A stretch of 44,332 nucleotides of DNA from an uncultured bacterium (GTDB lineage Bacteria > Babelota > Babeliae > Babelales > RVW-14). The notes under the pieces are model-generated. The model was not told the DNA's origin and did no database searches. It saw only the letters and a program-made list of their open reading frames with translations. A program made the translations under genes and the position numbers. Positions 31,914 through 39,624 of this stretch are shown in pieces (within the stretch, counting starts at the first letter, position 1; each line of letters starts with the position of its first letter). The stretch spans positions 73,273 through 117,604 of the forward strand of contig CAIKAH010000021.1 in assembly GCA_903825355.1 (NCBI GenBank), in the 5' to 3' direction.

Positions 31914-32237
31914 TTATTCACCAAGATGGTCAGTAATTTTCTTTGCTAATGCATCTTTGCTCATATAGCCAGTTTCTTTAGCAACCATGGTGCCGTTTTT
32001 TAAGAATAAGAAGGTCGGAATTGATGAGACATTATATTTTACTGCAATATCACGCTCTTCATCGATATTAATTTTTACCAATTTGTACTTGCCATCAAGC
32101 TCTTTTGCAAGCTGATCAAACAGGGGGGCCATCATTTTACATGGGCCGCACCATGTTGCATACATATCAATTACCACAGGGATACTGGCATTTTTTACTT
32201 CATTGTCAAAATTTTCAGTAGTTATTTGTTTAGCCAT
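31914..32237 (-). CDS. trxA: Thioredoxin
   Basis: 107 residues, standard thioredoxin size. The active site is WCGPC (29-33), with the conserved cis-Pro in SSIPTFLFLKNG (about 74-75), the Asp in VVIDMYATW and a C-terminal helix. It reduces cytoplasmic disulfides. With the minimal DsbD/CcdA encoded 1.9 kb upstream on the same strand it could pass electrons across the membrane. The start follows a GGATAGGA site 6 bases away, with a 36-base gap after aspS. There is no signal peptide, so it is cytoplasmic. Confidence 0.96.
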   Translation of the reverse strand: MAKQITTENFDNEVKNASIPVVIDMYATWCGPCKMMAPLFDQLAKELDGKYKLVKINIDEERDIAVKYNVSSIPTFLFLKNGTMVAKETGYMSKDALAKKITDHLGE

Positions 32238-32273
32238 GTTTTTTCCTATCCTGGTTAGGATTTTAATTATAGA

Positions 32274-34064
32274 CTACTTTTTTGAGGCTTTCGGGTCAAT
32301 ATAGGTACTTTTGATTTGCAGTTCACGGAGTTGAGCATCTTCAACCGTTGAGGGAGCACTCATCATAAGGCAGCTGCCAGTTTGTGTTTTAGGAAATGCA
32401 ATAACATCACGGATTGCCTCTGTGCCGGTTAAAATCATAATTAAGCGGTCAACCCCAAAAGCTACGCCACCTTCTGGAGGATAGCCAAAGGTTTGAGCAT
32501 CCAACAAGAACTTAAATTTTTCTTCCGCTTTTTCACGAGTCATGCCCAGAAGGTCGAAAATCTTGCTTTGCGCTTCAGCCGAATGGATACGAATAGAACC
32601 GCCGCCAAGCTCTTCTCCATTACAGACAAGGTCATATGCGCGTGCTTTGATGTCTTTGATTTCTTGATTTTCCCAGCCGTCCTGTGGTGATGTAAATTGA
32701 TGATGACGAGCTACCCACTTTTTGCCGTCTTTATCGTATTCAAACATAGGAAAGTCAGTTACCCAGAATAGCTGGAATGAGCTTTGGTCAATTAAGCCTA
32801 GGTCTTTGCCTAGAGCAAGACGCAGCTGTCCCAATATTGTCCACGCATCATCGTAGTCTCCAATCACCACAAATAAAGCGTCATTTTGTGTAAGGTCAGG
32901 AATAATTGCTTGTAACTGTGCCAAAAAATCTGCTGGTAAAAACTTGGTAATAGGAGACTCAGGGGTGCCGTCTTCGCGCCACTTAAACCATAGTAAGCCT
33001 TTTGCTCCTAGCTCTTTGGTGACGCGATCGCTCCAGCGGTCCATATCGGTCCGTGAAAATGACTGATTTTTTACTACTACACAGCCAGCCTTGCCTCCAG
33101 CACTAATTGCTGCTTTGACAAAGCTTAAATCAAGCTTGGCAAAAACTGAGGTCACATCTTGTAGCTCAAGCCCAAAACGCATGTCAGGTTTATCGCTGCC
33201 ATATCTCTTAAATACATCATCAAAAGTGTAGCGCTTGAGCGGTAGTTGCAAATCAATGTTTAAGAATTTTTTCCACAAAATTTTAAATAGCCCTTCGCAC
33301 GTTGTTTGAATCATTTCTTCATCAACAAATGCCATTTCAATATCTAGTTGCGTGAACTCTGGCTGACGGCTAGCGCGTAGTGCTTCATCTCGAAAGCAGC
33401 GGGCTATTTGAAAGTAGCGCTCCATGCCACCGACCATTAATAATTGCTTATAGATTTGTGGAGACTCTACTAGTCCATAAAAAGTACCGGGTTGAGATCG
33501 GCAAGGAACTAAAAAGTTTCTAGCCCCTCCAGGGGTGCTTTTGGATAGAATAGGGGTTTCAATTTCATAAAAGCCTTGTTCATTAAAGTAGCTGCGCATA
33601 GCAAACAGAACTTCATGCCGTATCTTTATGCTGTTATGCATTTGGTGCCGGCGTAAATCTAAGTACCGGTACTTAAGCCGTAGCTCTTCAGAAATAGTCC
33701 CTTCATCTTCAATTTGGAAGGGGAGGGCGGCTGATTTGTTTAAAATGTGTAGGCTGTTAATCTGTACTTCTACATGCCCTGTTGATAATTTTTCATTAAT
33801 TGCGTCTGCACTGCGAGCAATCACAGTTCCTTGGACAGCAATAACAAACTCAGAGCGGAGAGTGTGTGCCTTCTCTGCTGTTTCTGTTGTGCAGGATGCT
33901 GGATTAAATACCAACTGTACAAGTCCAGAGCGGTCTCGTAAGTCAACAAAAATAACACCACCATGATCACGACGGCGGTGTACCCAACCATTAAGGGTTA
34001 CTGTTTTACCGAGAAAATCTTTAGTTATTTGGCCGCAAAAGGCGGTTCTTTTTAATAGCTGCAT
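32274..34064 (-). CDS. aspS: Aspartyl-tRNA synthetase (possibly non-discriminating)
   Basis: 596 residues, full length for the bacterial type. It has an N-terminal OB-fold anticodon domain (about 1-110), a class II catalytic core with motif 2 RCFRDEALRASRQPEFTQLD and motif 3 GVAFGVDRLIM (about 545), and an inserted GAD domain (about 290-420). The anticodon region reads RRRDHGG with His34. A His at this place is one of the residues reported for the non-discriminating AspRS of Pseudomonas aeruginosa, so this enzyme may also charge tRNA-Asn with Asp, to be amidated by GatCAB. That is an inference; GatCAB is not in the window. Its start codon sits right after a hairpin. Confidence 0.96.
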   Translation of the reverse strand: MQLLKRTAFCGQITKDFLGKTVTLNGWVHRRRDHGGVIFVDLRDRSGLVQLVFNPASCTTETAEKAHTLRSEFVIAVQGTVIARSADAINEKLSTGHVEVQINSLHILNKSAALPFQIEDEGTISEELRLKYRYLDLRRHQMHNSIKIRHEVLFAMRSYFNEQGFYEIETPILSKSTPGGARNFLVPCRSQPGTFYGLVESPQIYKQLLMVGGMERYFQIARCFRDEALRASRQPEFTQLDIEMAFVDEEMIQTTCEGLFKILWKKFLNIDLQLPLKRYTFDDVFKRYGSDKPDMRFGLELQDVTSVFAKLDLSFVKAAISAGGKAGCVVVKNQSFSRTDMDRWSDRVTKELGAKGLLWFKWREDGTPESPITKFLPADFLAQLQAIIPDLTQNDALFVVIGDYDDAWTILGQLRLALGKDLGLIDQSSFQLFWVTDFPMFEYDKDGKKWVARHHQFTSPQDGWENQEIKDIKARAYDLVCNGEELGGGSIRIHSAEAQSKIFDLLGMTREKAEEKFKFLLDAQTFGYPPEGGVAFGVDRLIMILTGTEAIRDVIAFPKTQTGSCLMMSAPSTVEDAQLRELQIKSTYIDPKASKK

Positions 34065-34066
34065 TA

Positions 34067-34093
34067 TGGTCCTTTACGCATAGATAAGGACCA
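34067..34093 (-). promoter_or_regulatory. Hairpin pairing the aspS ribosome-binding site
   Basis: TGGTCCTT (34067-34074) and AAGGACCA (34086-34093) on the plus strand form a perfect 8-bp inverted repeat with an 11-base loop. In the aspS mRNA the 3' arm AAGGACCA contains the Shine-Dalgarno AAGGA, 5 bases before the ATG at 34064. When folded, the hairpin would hide the ribosome-binding site. This fits translational control of the synthetase, for example by its own protein. Confidence 0.6.
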
Positions 34094-34135
34094 GTGTACC
34101 AGCTTTTACATAAAATCGAAGAGTTGGGTCGCACT

Positions 34136-34993
34136 CTAACAACAAAGCTTGATGGCATATGCCAGGCTAGCTAAAGCACAAAGGATGGATAAGATTGCGA
34201 GAAAGCGTGCAAAATGCTCTTTTTTTGCATCTTTTAAAAAAACAAAGCAAGCACTGCTGGCAATGAGGGCATAGCCGAAAAAAGCTACTTTGGGCGTTAA
34301 AAATGTATGTAAAAAATAGACGCAAACGCCAAGCATTAAAAAACCAAATAGTTTTTTAACTTCATCCATCCATGCACCAGCTTGGGGAAGCATGTTGAGA
34401 GTACTTGAAAAAGTACCGACGAAAATAAGTAAAATGCCCATTCCTAATGAGAATGAGAATAGTGTCATAAGCCCTAAAATTGGATTGCCTTGTTTGGCAA
34501 CAATGCCAAGTAGCATGGCTAGTGCTGGCGTAAGACACGGTGATGCTACTGTGCCAGAAACCATGCCTAGCGTAAACATGTGAAGAAGTGATCCTTGTCC
34601 GTTCAGATTGTTTTGACGGAGTAAAAATGATGGGATATACAGCTCATAAAAGCCAAACATTGAGAATGCTAAATACAGAAAAAAGCTAATAATAATAATT
34701 AAAAACCAAGGAGACCCTAGCCATGAACCAAACATAATGGAAGTTGTAGCAGAAAGGTACCCTAAGAAAGCGTAGACTGTAGCAATTCCGATGACATAAA
34801 ATAGTGAGCTGAGAAAGTTATATAATAATGATTTGCTTGCTTGGGCTTGCAAAATACCAGCAGTAATCGGAATCATCGGATAGATACATGGGGTAAAGCT
34901 GACTAAAACGCCAGCAAAAAAAGCAACTGCTAATAAATATAGTGGTGCGCTTGGATGCGATGCTACCTGTGCTAGTAATGAAGAAATATCCAT
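34136..34993 (-). CDS. DsbD/CcdA-type transmembrane electron transporter
   Basis: 285 residues with about eight membrane helices. The two redox cysteines lie in TPCIYPMIP (34-42) and SPCLTPALAM (about 152-161), matching the TPC...SPC pair of the DsbD membrane domain. The periplasmic alpha and thioredoxin-like gamma domains of full DsbD are missing, so this is a CcdA/ScsB-core-like form. It probably takes electrons from cytoplasmic thioredoxin and hands them to a periplasmic acceptor, keeping cysteines of exported proteins or cytochrome assembly proteins reduced. The acceptor is unknown. It appears to be the first gene of the dsbD-aspS-trxA-nudix series, with an AAAGGA site. Confidence 0.9.
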   Translation of the reverse strand: MDISSLLAQVASHPSAPLYLLAVAFFAGVLVSFTPCIYPMIPITAGILQAQASKSLLYNFLSSLFYVIGIATVYAFLGYLSATTSIMFGSWLGSPWFLIIIISFFLYLAFSMFGFYELYIPSFLLRQNNLNGQGSLLHMFTLGMVSGTVASPCLTPALAMLLGIVAKQGNPILGLMTLFSFSLGMGILLIFVGTFSSTLNMLPQAGAWMDEVKKLFGFLMLGVCVYFLHTFLTPKVAFFGYALIASSACFVFLKDAKKEHFARFLAILSILCALASLAYAIKLCC

Positions 34994-35060
34994 AAAATTC
35001 CTTTCTGAGTATTGATTTAGTCTACTGAGAAGGCATGGTGTTAAGCAATAATTTATAAAA

Positions 35061-35094
35061 GCAGAGAGGGCGGCTATTTTTATAGCCGCCCTCT
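35061..35094 (-). terminator. Strong rho-independent terminator after the tectonin-like gene cluster
   Basis: AGAGGGCGGCTAT (35065-35077) pairs perfectly with ATAGCCGCCCTCT (35082-35094) across a TTTT loop, a 13-bp stem. On the minus strand it is followed by CTGCTTTTAT, so it ends the transcript of the gene at 35124-37121. On the plus strand no T-run follows. Confidence 0.8.
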
Positions 35095-35123
35095 ACCCGA
35101 TTATAAACGAGTTTATGTATTAT

Positions 35124-37121
35124 TTATTTCTTTTTAGTAGGAGCCTTCTTAGGCGTAGCGGTTTTTTTTGCGTTGTTTTTACCAGTATTTTTGAGTCGAT
35201 TTTGGTTTGCTTGCCTATGTGTTTTTGGTTTGCGATTATTTCCTCTAGTGTTTACTTTATTTGTAGAGTTGATCGCAGAAATACGTGCATTTGTTTCAGC
35301 TTTAGTGTGAACCTTCGCTTTGTTGGAAGCAGCAATAGCGGCCTTTCCAGCAACCACTGCTGCTTCTTTAGAAGGAGCTTTAGTTATTATAATTAGCTGT
35401 TGTTCTGCGGCGCTTGCGGTTCTTTGCGCTGCTGCTGCTGCTGATTGGCACGTTGCGACCTTATCTTTTAATTGTTTGTTTGTTTTGTTTTTCTTTGACG
35501 CGTTTCTTGCAGCAGTTAGTGCTTTTTGAGCAGAGGATAGTTTGTTTTTTGCTGCTTCATAATTACGGTAAGCGCTTTCGATGGTTGAAGGAGCTTCTCT
35601 ATTTTCTTTAGCCGTTTCTTCTTTTGCCATTCCATCTGTGGACCAGTAAATATTTCCTTCTTCGCTAATGAAAATATGATTTTTATTCATATCAGCAAGT
35701 ACACTACTAAAGCCAGCTACAGGACTTTGATCTGGCAGCGTCATAATTGCCCAGCTTGTGCCATTCCATGAAACTACTTGTTGTTCTTGTGTTACAGCTA
35801 CAAAATTATTGTTGCTAATAGCACAAATAGATTCAAATAGTAATGGGATAGCTATCTTACCAACAGTGAGGGTTTTTGGTAGCGCGGTCCATGCTATTGT
35901 AGGACCTGCTGCCATTTTGCCCAAATAAACATTACCTGCTATATCAAGAGCAGCAACGGTTCCATCACTAGCCATCGATACATCGGCGATTTGAACACCA
36001 GCTCCTGCGGGGCTATCTTGTGTAACTGCACCAGTGCCAAATTGATGCCATAAGTTATTGCTATTATCAATCATGAATAGGCAGTCTGTTTGATTGTATT
36101 GTCCAGCTGCAAAATTCTTTAAAGCTCCCTTGCTGATAGCTAGCTTGGTGAAGATCGTGGAAGGAGAGGCAACCGTTGCTTTGTAAATATCACCATTTGC
36201 TAGCACAGCAAACAGGCCCTTGGCAGCATTTGCGGTAATCATCGCTATTTTATTAGTTGGGCTTGTTGCGAGTCCTGTTTGCGGAATATTGCTCCAACAG
36301 CCAGCAGGGTTAGTGCTGACGGCAATTTTTTGGTCCATAACCTGAATAGTAAGCCCATCCGCTGAAACCCCGTAGATAGCCATTGCTCCTGTTGGGTTAA
36401 CGCCGATAACTGGTGTACAGTTAGGATCACTGTTGCCAGTTCCTACCATAGGCAGAGCGCCAGCTGGGAGGATAGGTCTCCATGGAGCAATACTAATATT
36501 TTTAAATGCATTTTTAGCTTTAAGCGCACCAAGCGTGAATTTGCTTAGGTTTCCATCTATTTTATCTAGAACTTTAACACCAGCTGCATCTTGAAGGAGG
36601 TAAAGATTGCAGGCAAAAATGGTGTTATAAGGGGCATTGGGGTTATTGCTGGCTGGGCGTGCCTTGACCAGTATGACATTTGCCCCTTCATTGATCCAAT
36701 ATTCTAAATCCATATTGTCACTTACCGAGGGAGCGCCATTAAATAGCCAAGATGTTGCTGGCACAATCCCTGCGCTTACGACGGCAGTGGCTCCTTTTAC
36801 ATTCGTGAGAAAGATGTTGAGTGTATTATTCGAGTTGTTTTGATTAGCTCCTAGCAAAGAAAGGCCCGTGTTGCGTGCATCATAATTAGCGGTCGTTACA
36901 GAACCAAATGGTGGAGGGGTTGTGCTATCTTGATTGCTGTTTTGTTTTGCTCTAACTAAGGTACATCGAATAATTCCGCGTCCAGGTTCTGGGAGCTTCC
37001 ATTTGTCGTTAAATGCAGACGGAAATTTATGCTCAGTAGCAGCAGTAATATACTGCGTGCTTGCTATGGCAAACAGAGCCAAGGCAGTGATTTTAAAAAT
37101 ATTTCTTCCTAGCGCATTCAT
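35124..37121 (-). CDS. Exported tectonin-like beta-propeller protein with Ala/Lys-rich tail
   Basis: 665 residues. A signal peptide (about 1-28) leads to a probable beta-sandwich module (about 35-215) that opens with FNDKWKLPEPGRG and ends in FKNISIAPW. A six-bladed-looking propeller follows (about 245-495) with tectonin-type blades: GLFAVLANGDIYKA, CLFMIDNSNNLWHQ, VSMASDGTVAALDIAGNVYL, ISNNNFVAVTQEQQVVSWNGTSW, and FISEEGNIYWS. Residues 503-605 are Ala-rich and helical, and the last 60 are strongly basic (Lys/Asn/Arg/Thr). Tectonin domains bind glycans or lipids in other systems; the target here is unknown. It follows the related gene at 37168 by 46 bases. Confidence 0.75.
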   Translation of the reverse strand: MNALGRNIFKITALALFAIASTQYITAATEHKFPSAFNDKWKLPEPGRGIIRCTLVRAKQNSNQDSTTPPPFGSVTTANYDARNTGLSLLGANQNNSNNTLNIFLTNVKGATAVVSAGIVPATSWLFNGAPSVSDNMDLEYWINEGANVILVKARPASNNPNAPYNTIFACNLYLLQDAAGVKVLDKIDGNLSKFTLGALKAKNAFKNISIAPWRPILPAGALPMVGTGNSDPNCTPVIGVNPTGAMAIYGVSADGLTIQVMDQKIAVSTNPAGCWSNIPQTGLATSPTNKIAMITANAAKGLFAVLANGDIYKATVASPSTIFTKLAISKGALKNFAAGQYNQTDCLFMIDNSNNLWHQFGTGAVTQDSPAGAGVQIADVSMASDGTVAALDIAGNVYLGKMAAGPTIAWTALPKTLTVGKIAIPLLFESICAISNNNFVAVTQEQQVVSWNGTSWAIMTLPDQSPVAGFSSVLADMNKNHIFISEEGNIYWSTDGMAKEETAKENREAPSTIESAYRNYEAAKNKLSSAQKALTAARNASKKNKTNKQLKDKVATCQSAAAAAQRTASAAEQQLIIITKAPSKEAAVVAGKAAIAASNKAKVHTKAETNARISAINSTNKVNTRGNNRKPKTHRQANQNRLKNTGKNNAKKTATPKKAPTKKK

Positions 37122-37167
37122 AAATAATCCTTTTAATGATGGAGAGATAAATTATTGTACGGTTTTT

Positions 37168-39597
37168 TTATAGCTCAATAGTGCCATCAGCTTTAGCTGG
37201 TGGCTCGGTGCTTTCAATGGTAAGGTCAGTAGGAGTACTTTGGCCAGTTATAGACACAATAACAGCATTGTTTTCTGGTGCATTAGGTATTGATTTAAAA
37301 CCATTAGCAAGAGCATTGGTAACAACACTAATTAATGCCGCAGCATCAGGATGCTGCGGAGTAGCGGTAGGGTCAACGTATAAAGTGCTGGCTAGTGTTA
37401 CATTTGGCATAGCAGGGATGGCGCGTGGGTATCGATTAGCAATAGCAATCGCACCAGCATTACCATTAAGGGCACTGTTTGCATGGTGTAATCCTTCTGC
37501 GAGAGATAAGTAACGCTTTACTCCATTAACATTAGGGGCAATTGCAGCTGTCAGGGCACTATCTTTGGTATCAGGATTAGTGATCTGCTGAAGAAGGGTA
37601 ATGACTTCGGTGTCAGCTTCTTGCAATTCTCTGGCTAAAGTAGTATTTGTTGCAGTAATGATGCTTGTAACATTTGATACAGCAGTTGCAAGCGCAACGC
37701 TATCAGGGTGTGCATTTGCAGTATTAGCAAATAGCGAAGGTTGTGTAGCTGCGCCTTCGACATACAAAACAGAACCAGCTGCTGCTGTAGCAAGTGCTTT
37801 TGCTTCAGGGTAATCAGCAATTTTATTATTAGCATCTTGTAGATAGCTTGAGATGAGTTGAGCATAGGTTTGACGATTGCTTTGTACTGCTGTGGCAGCA
37901 GCGAGTGCGGTCGATTGTTGTGCTGGATCATTAAGTTGCGCCGTCAGCCCTATAACCGCAGCATTAGTTGTTTGTAGTGTTAAAGCTAGCGTTTGGTCTA
38001 CCGCTTGCTTGAGAGCAATTCCGTCAGGGTGTGAGGCAGCAGGATTAAATAACGTTGTAGAAATAGATGCAATTATAGCTGAATAAGGATTAACAGGTGC
38101 AGGGTTAGCTGGTGCAGGGTTAGCTGGTGCAGGATTAGCTGGTGCAGGGTTATTAATAGCAATAACAGGACGAGTAAAGGCTGCAGCAACAGCTTGTGCG
38201 ATAGACCGCGTTTTAATCGCATCATTAGCTGATTGTAAGGCATTAATAAGATTTTTAAAATAAGGAAGCGTAGCGTTAAAGGTATTGTTTGTAATGCCAC
38301 TAGGGGCTCCTAGTGTTAGAGCATCTTGTTGAGCTGTTGCGCGTGTCGCTGGGTTTGCTAGTTGAGTAATTAGTTGGATGACTTGACTATCCGCTGCTTG
38401 CAACGTTTGCGCTAATTGTTGATCAGCTGATATTACCATTGCTTGTAAAGCAGGGTTAGTTAATGCTGCATTTAAAGCAGTGATATCGGGGTGTTCTGCT
38501 GTCATAGCAGGGTCAACGTAAAAGGTTGTGGCCAGTCTGATATTTCGAGGTAAAGTAGTATTCGTAGGGATTGTTGGGCGAGGATAGCGACCAGAAGGAT
38601 TTGAGTTTATAAGGTTGCCCCAAATGCTCCCATTCGGTCCTTTAAAAGCAGATAATATATTATTCGCATTTTGCAAATCAGTAGTAAGTGTTTGGTAATA
38701 AGGGACAGATGTTGAACTGCCAGCAACAGTTGTTGGGCTCATAGCTTGTACGTAAGCATTTGCGGCAGTTGTTTGGTTTGTACTGCAAAGGGCAAAAATT
38801 AAATCCGTAACTGCTTTGTCAGCAACTTGTAGCTTGTTAACGTATTCTATTGGATGAAGGCCAACTCTAATGTCTGAGTATTCTAGGTTATTATTCCAAG
38901 AGCTTAGAGAAAAATATTTAGATGTTGTAGGAAGAGTAAATCGAGTTTCTGTGTTTTTATAAGACAAAATTAAATTCCAAGGTAGATTGGCAGAGGTCGT
39001 TTCTTGTACATAGATTTCGAAACCGCTATCTATACCAGCTCCATAATGAATGAGAATATTTAAATTTTGGTTATTTTGTAAATTCCTTAGAATTCGCCAT
39101 AAAACATTAGGGGGCGTTCTGTCTTGCTGGCCAGCAGGAACATACATGGTTCTTTCGACTCTATTATTGGTGCTTTCATCTGGCCAAAAATAAAGGCTCT
39201 TTGGATACTGAGAAATCGGATGGCCAAGCCTGAGAACTGACATGTTTCCAGACCAGCCTATAAGAGCTACTCGAAAATTGCTTTCTTCGCGACCGCCAAG
39301 ATCATTAGAGCCAGCTATTCCAAGCACAGGAGAAAATAAAACCATAATATCATGAAGAATATCTCCAGGAGAGCTTACGGTGAAATAAATACTACCAGCT
39401 CCTGCTGTTGGTAATTGCCAGCTATTATCAAAAGTATCAAAAGAGTCAGATTTTTGCAGAGCAGTATAAGTGGCTTTTGAAGCGGGACTGAAGACTTGGG
39501 GTACCGTCATAGGATTTAGTCCTATGTGAACCATGCTTACCATGGCAACCAACACCATAGCTGTAAATAAAAATTTATTATTGCGAATCGAATTCAT
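37168..39597 (-). CDS. Exported protein with beta-sandwich module and long helical repeats
   Basis: 809 residues. A signal peptide (about 1-28) precedes a module (about 55-245) that opens with FDNSWQLPTAGAG and has LHDIMVLFSP and KYFSLSSWNN strands like those in the paralogue at 41789. From about 250 to the end are four or five tandem helical repeats of roughly 110-150 residues, each with an HPD element (369, 523, 630, 749), an LYVDP-like strand before it, a helix with ADxxVIxL, and a helix ending LQxANxxI. Repeats two and three are joined by a PAPAN repeat linker. No enzyme motif is seen. A structural or adhesion-like exported protein is plausible. AAGGAG precedes ATG. Confidence 0.72.
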   Translation of the reverse strand: MNSIRNNKFLFTAMVLVAMVSMVHIGLNPMTVPQVFSPASKATYTALQKSDSFDTFDNSWQLPTAGAGSIYFTVSSPGDILHDIMVLFSPVLGIAGSNDLGGREESNFRVALIGWSGNMSVLRLGHPISQYPKSLYFWPDESTNNRVERTMYVPAGQQDRTPPNVLWRILRNLQNNQNLNILIHYGAGIDSGFEIYVQETTSANLPWNLILSYKNTETRFTLPTTSKYFSLSSWNNNLEYSDIRVGLHPIEYVNKLQVADKAVTDLIFALCSTNQTTAANAYVQAMSPTTVAGSSTSVPYYQTLTTDLQNANNILSAFKGPNGSIWGNLINSNPSGRYPRPTIPTNTTLPRNIRLATTFYVDPAMTAEHPDITALNAALTNPALQAMVISADQQLAQTLQAADSQVIQLITQLANPATRATAQQDALTLGAPSGITNNTFNATLPYFKNLINALQSANDAIKTRSIAQAVAAAFTRPVIAINNPAPANPAPANPAPANPAPVNPYSAIIASISTTLFNPAASHPDGIALKQAVDQTLALTLQTTNAAVIGLTAQLNDPAQQSTALAAATAVQSNRQTYAQLISSYLQDANNKIADYPEAKALATAAAGSVLYVEGAATQPSLFANTANAHPDSVALATAVSNVTSIITATNTTLARELQEADTEVITLLQQITNPDTKDSALTAAIAPNVNGVKRYLSLAEGLHHANSALNGNAGAIAIANRYPRAIPAMPNVTLASTLYVDPTATPQHPDAAALISVVTNALANGFKSIPNAPENNAVIVSITGQSTPTDLTIESTEPPAKADGTIEL
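38096..38152 (-). repeat. 15-bp tandem repeat coding for the PAPAN linker
   Basis: Almost four tandem units of GGTGCAGGGTTAGCT (plus-strand reading) at 38096, 38111, 38126 and 38141, with one G-to-A change in the third unit and divergence at the end of the fourth. In the minus-strand gene each unit encodes Ala-Asn-Pro-Ala-Pro. Because the unit is a multiple of three, copy-number change would alter linker length without a frameshift. Confidence 0.9.
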
Positions 39598-39624
39598 AGA
39601 TACTCCTTAGAAAAATGAATAAGT

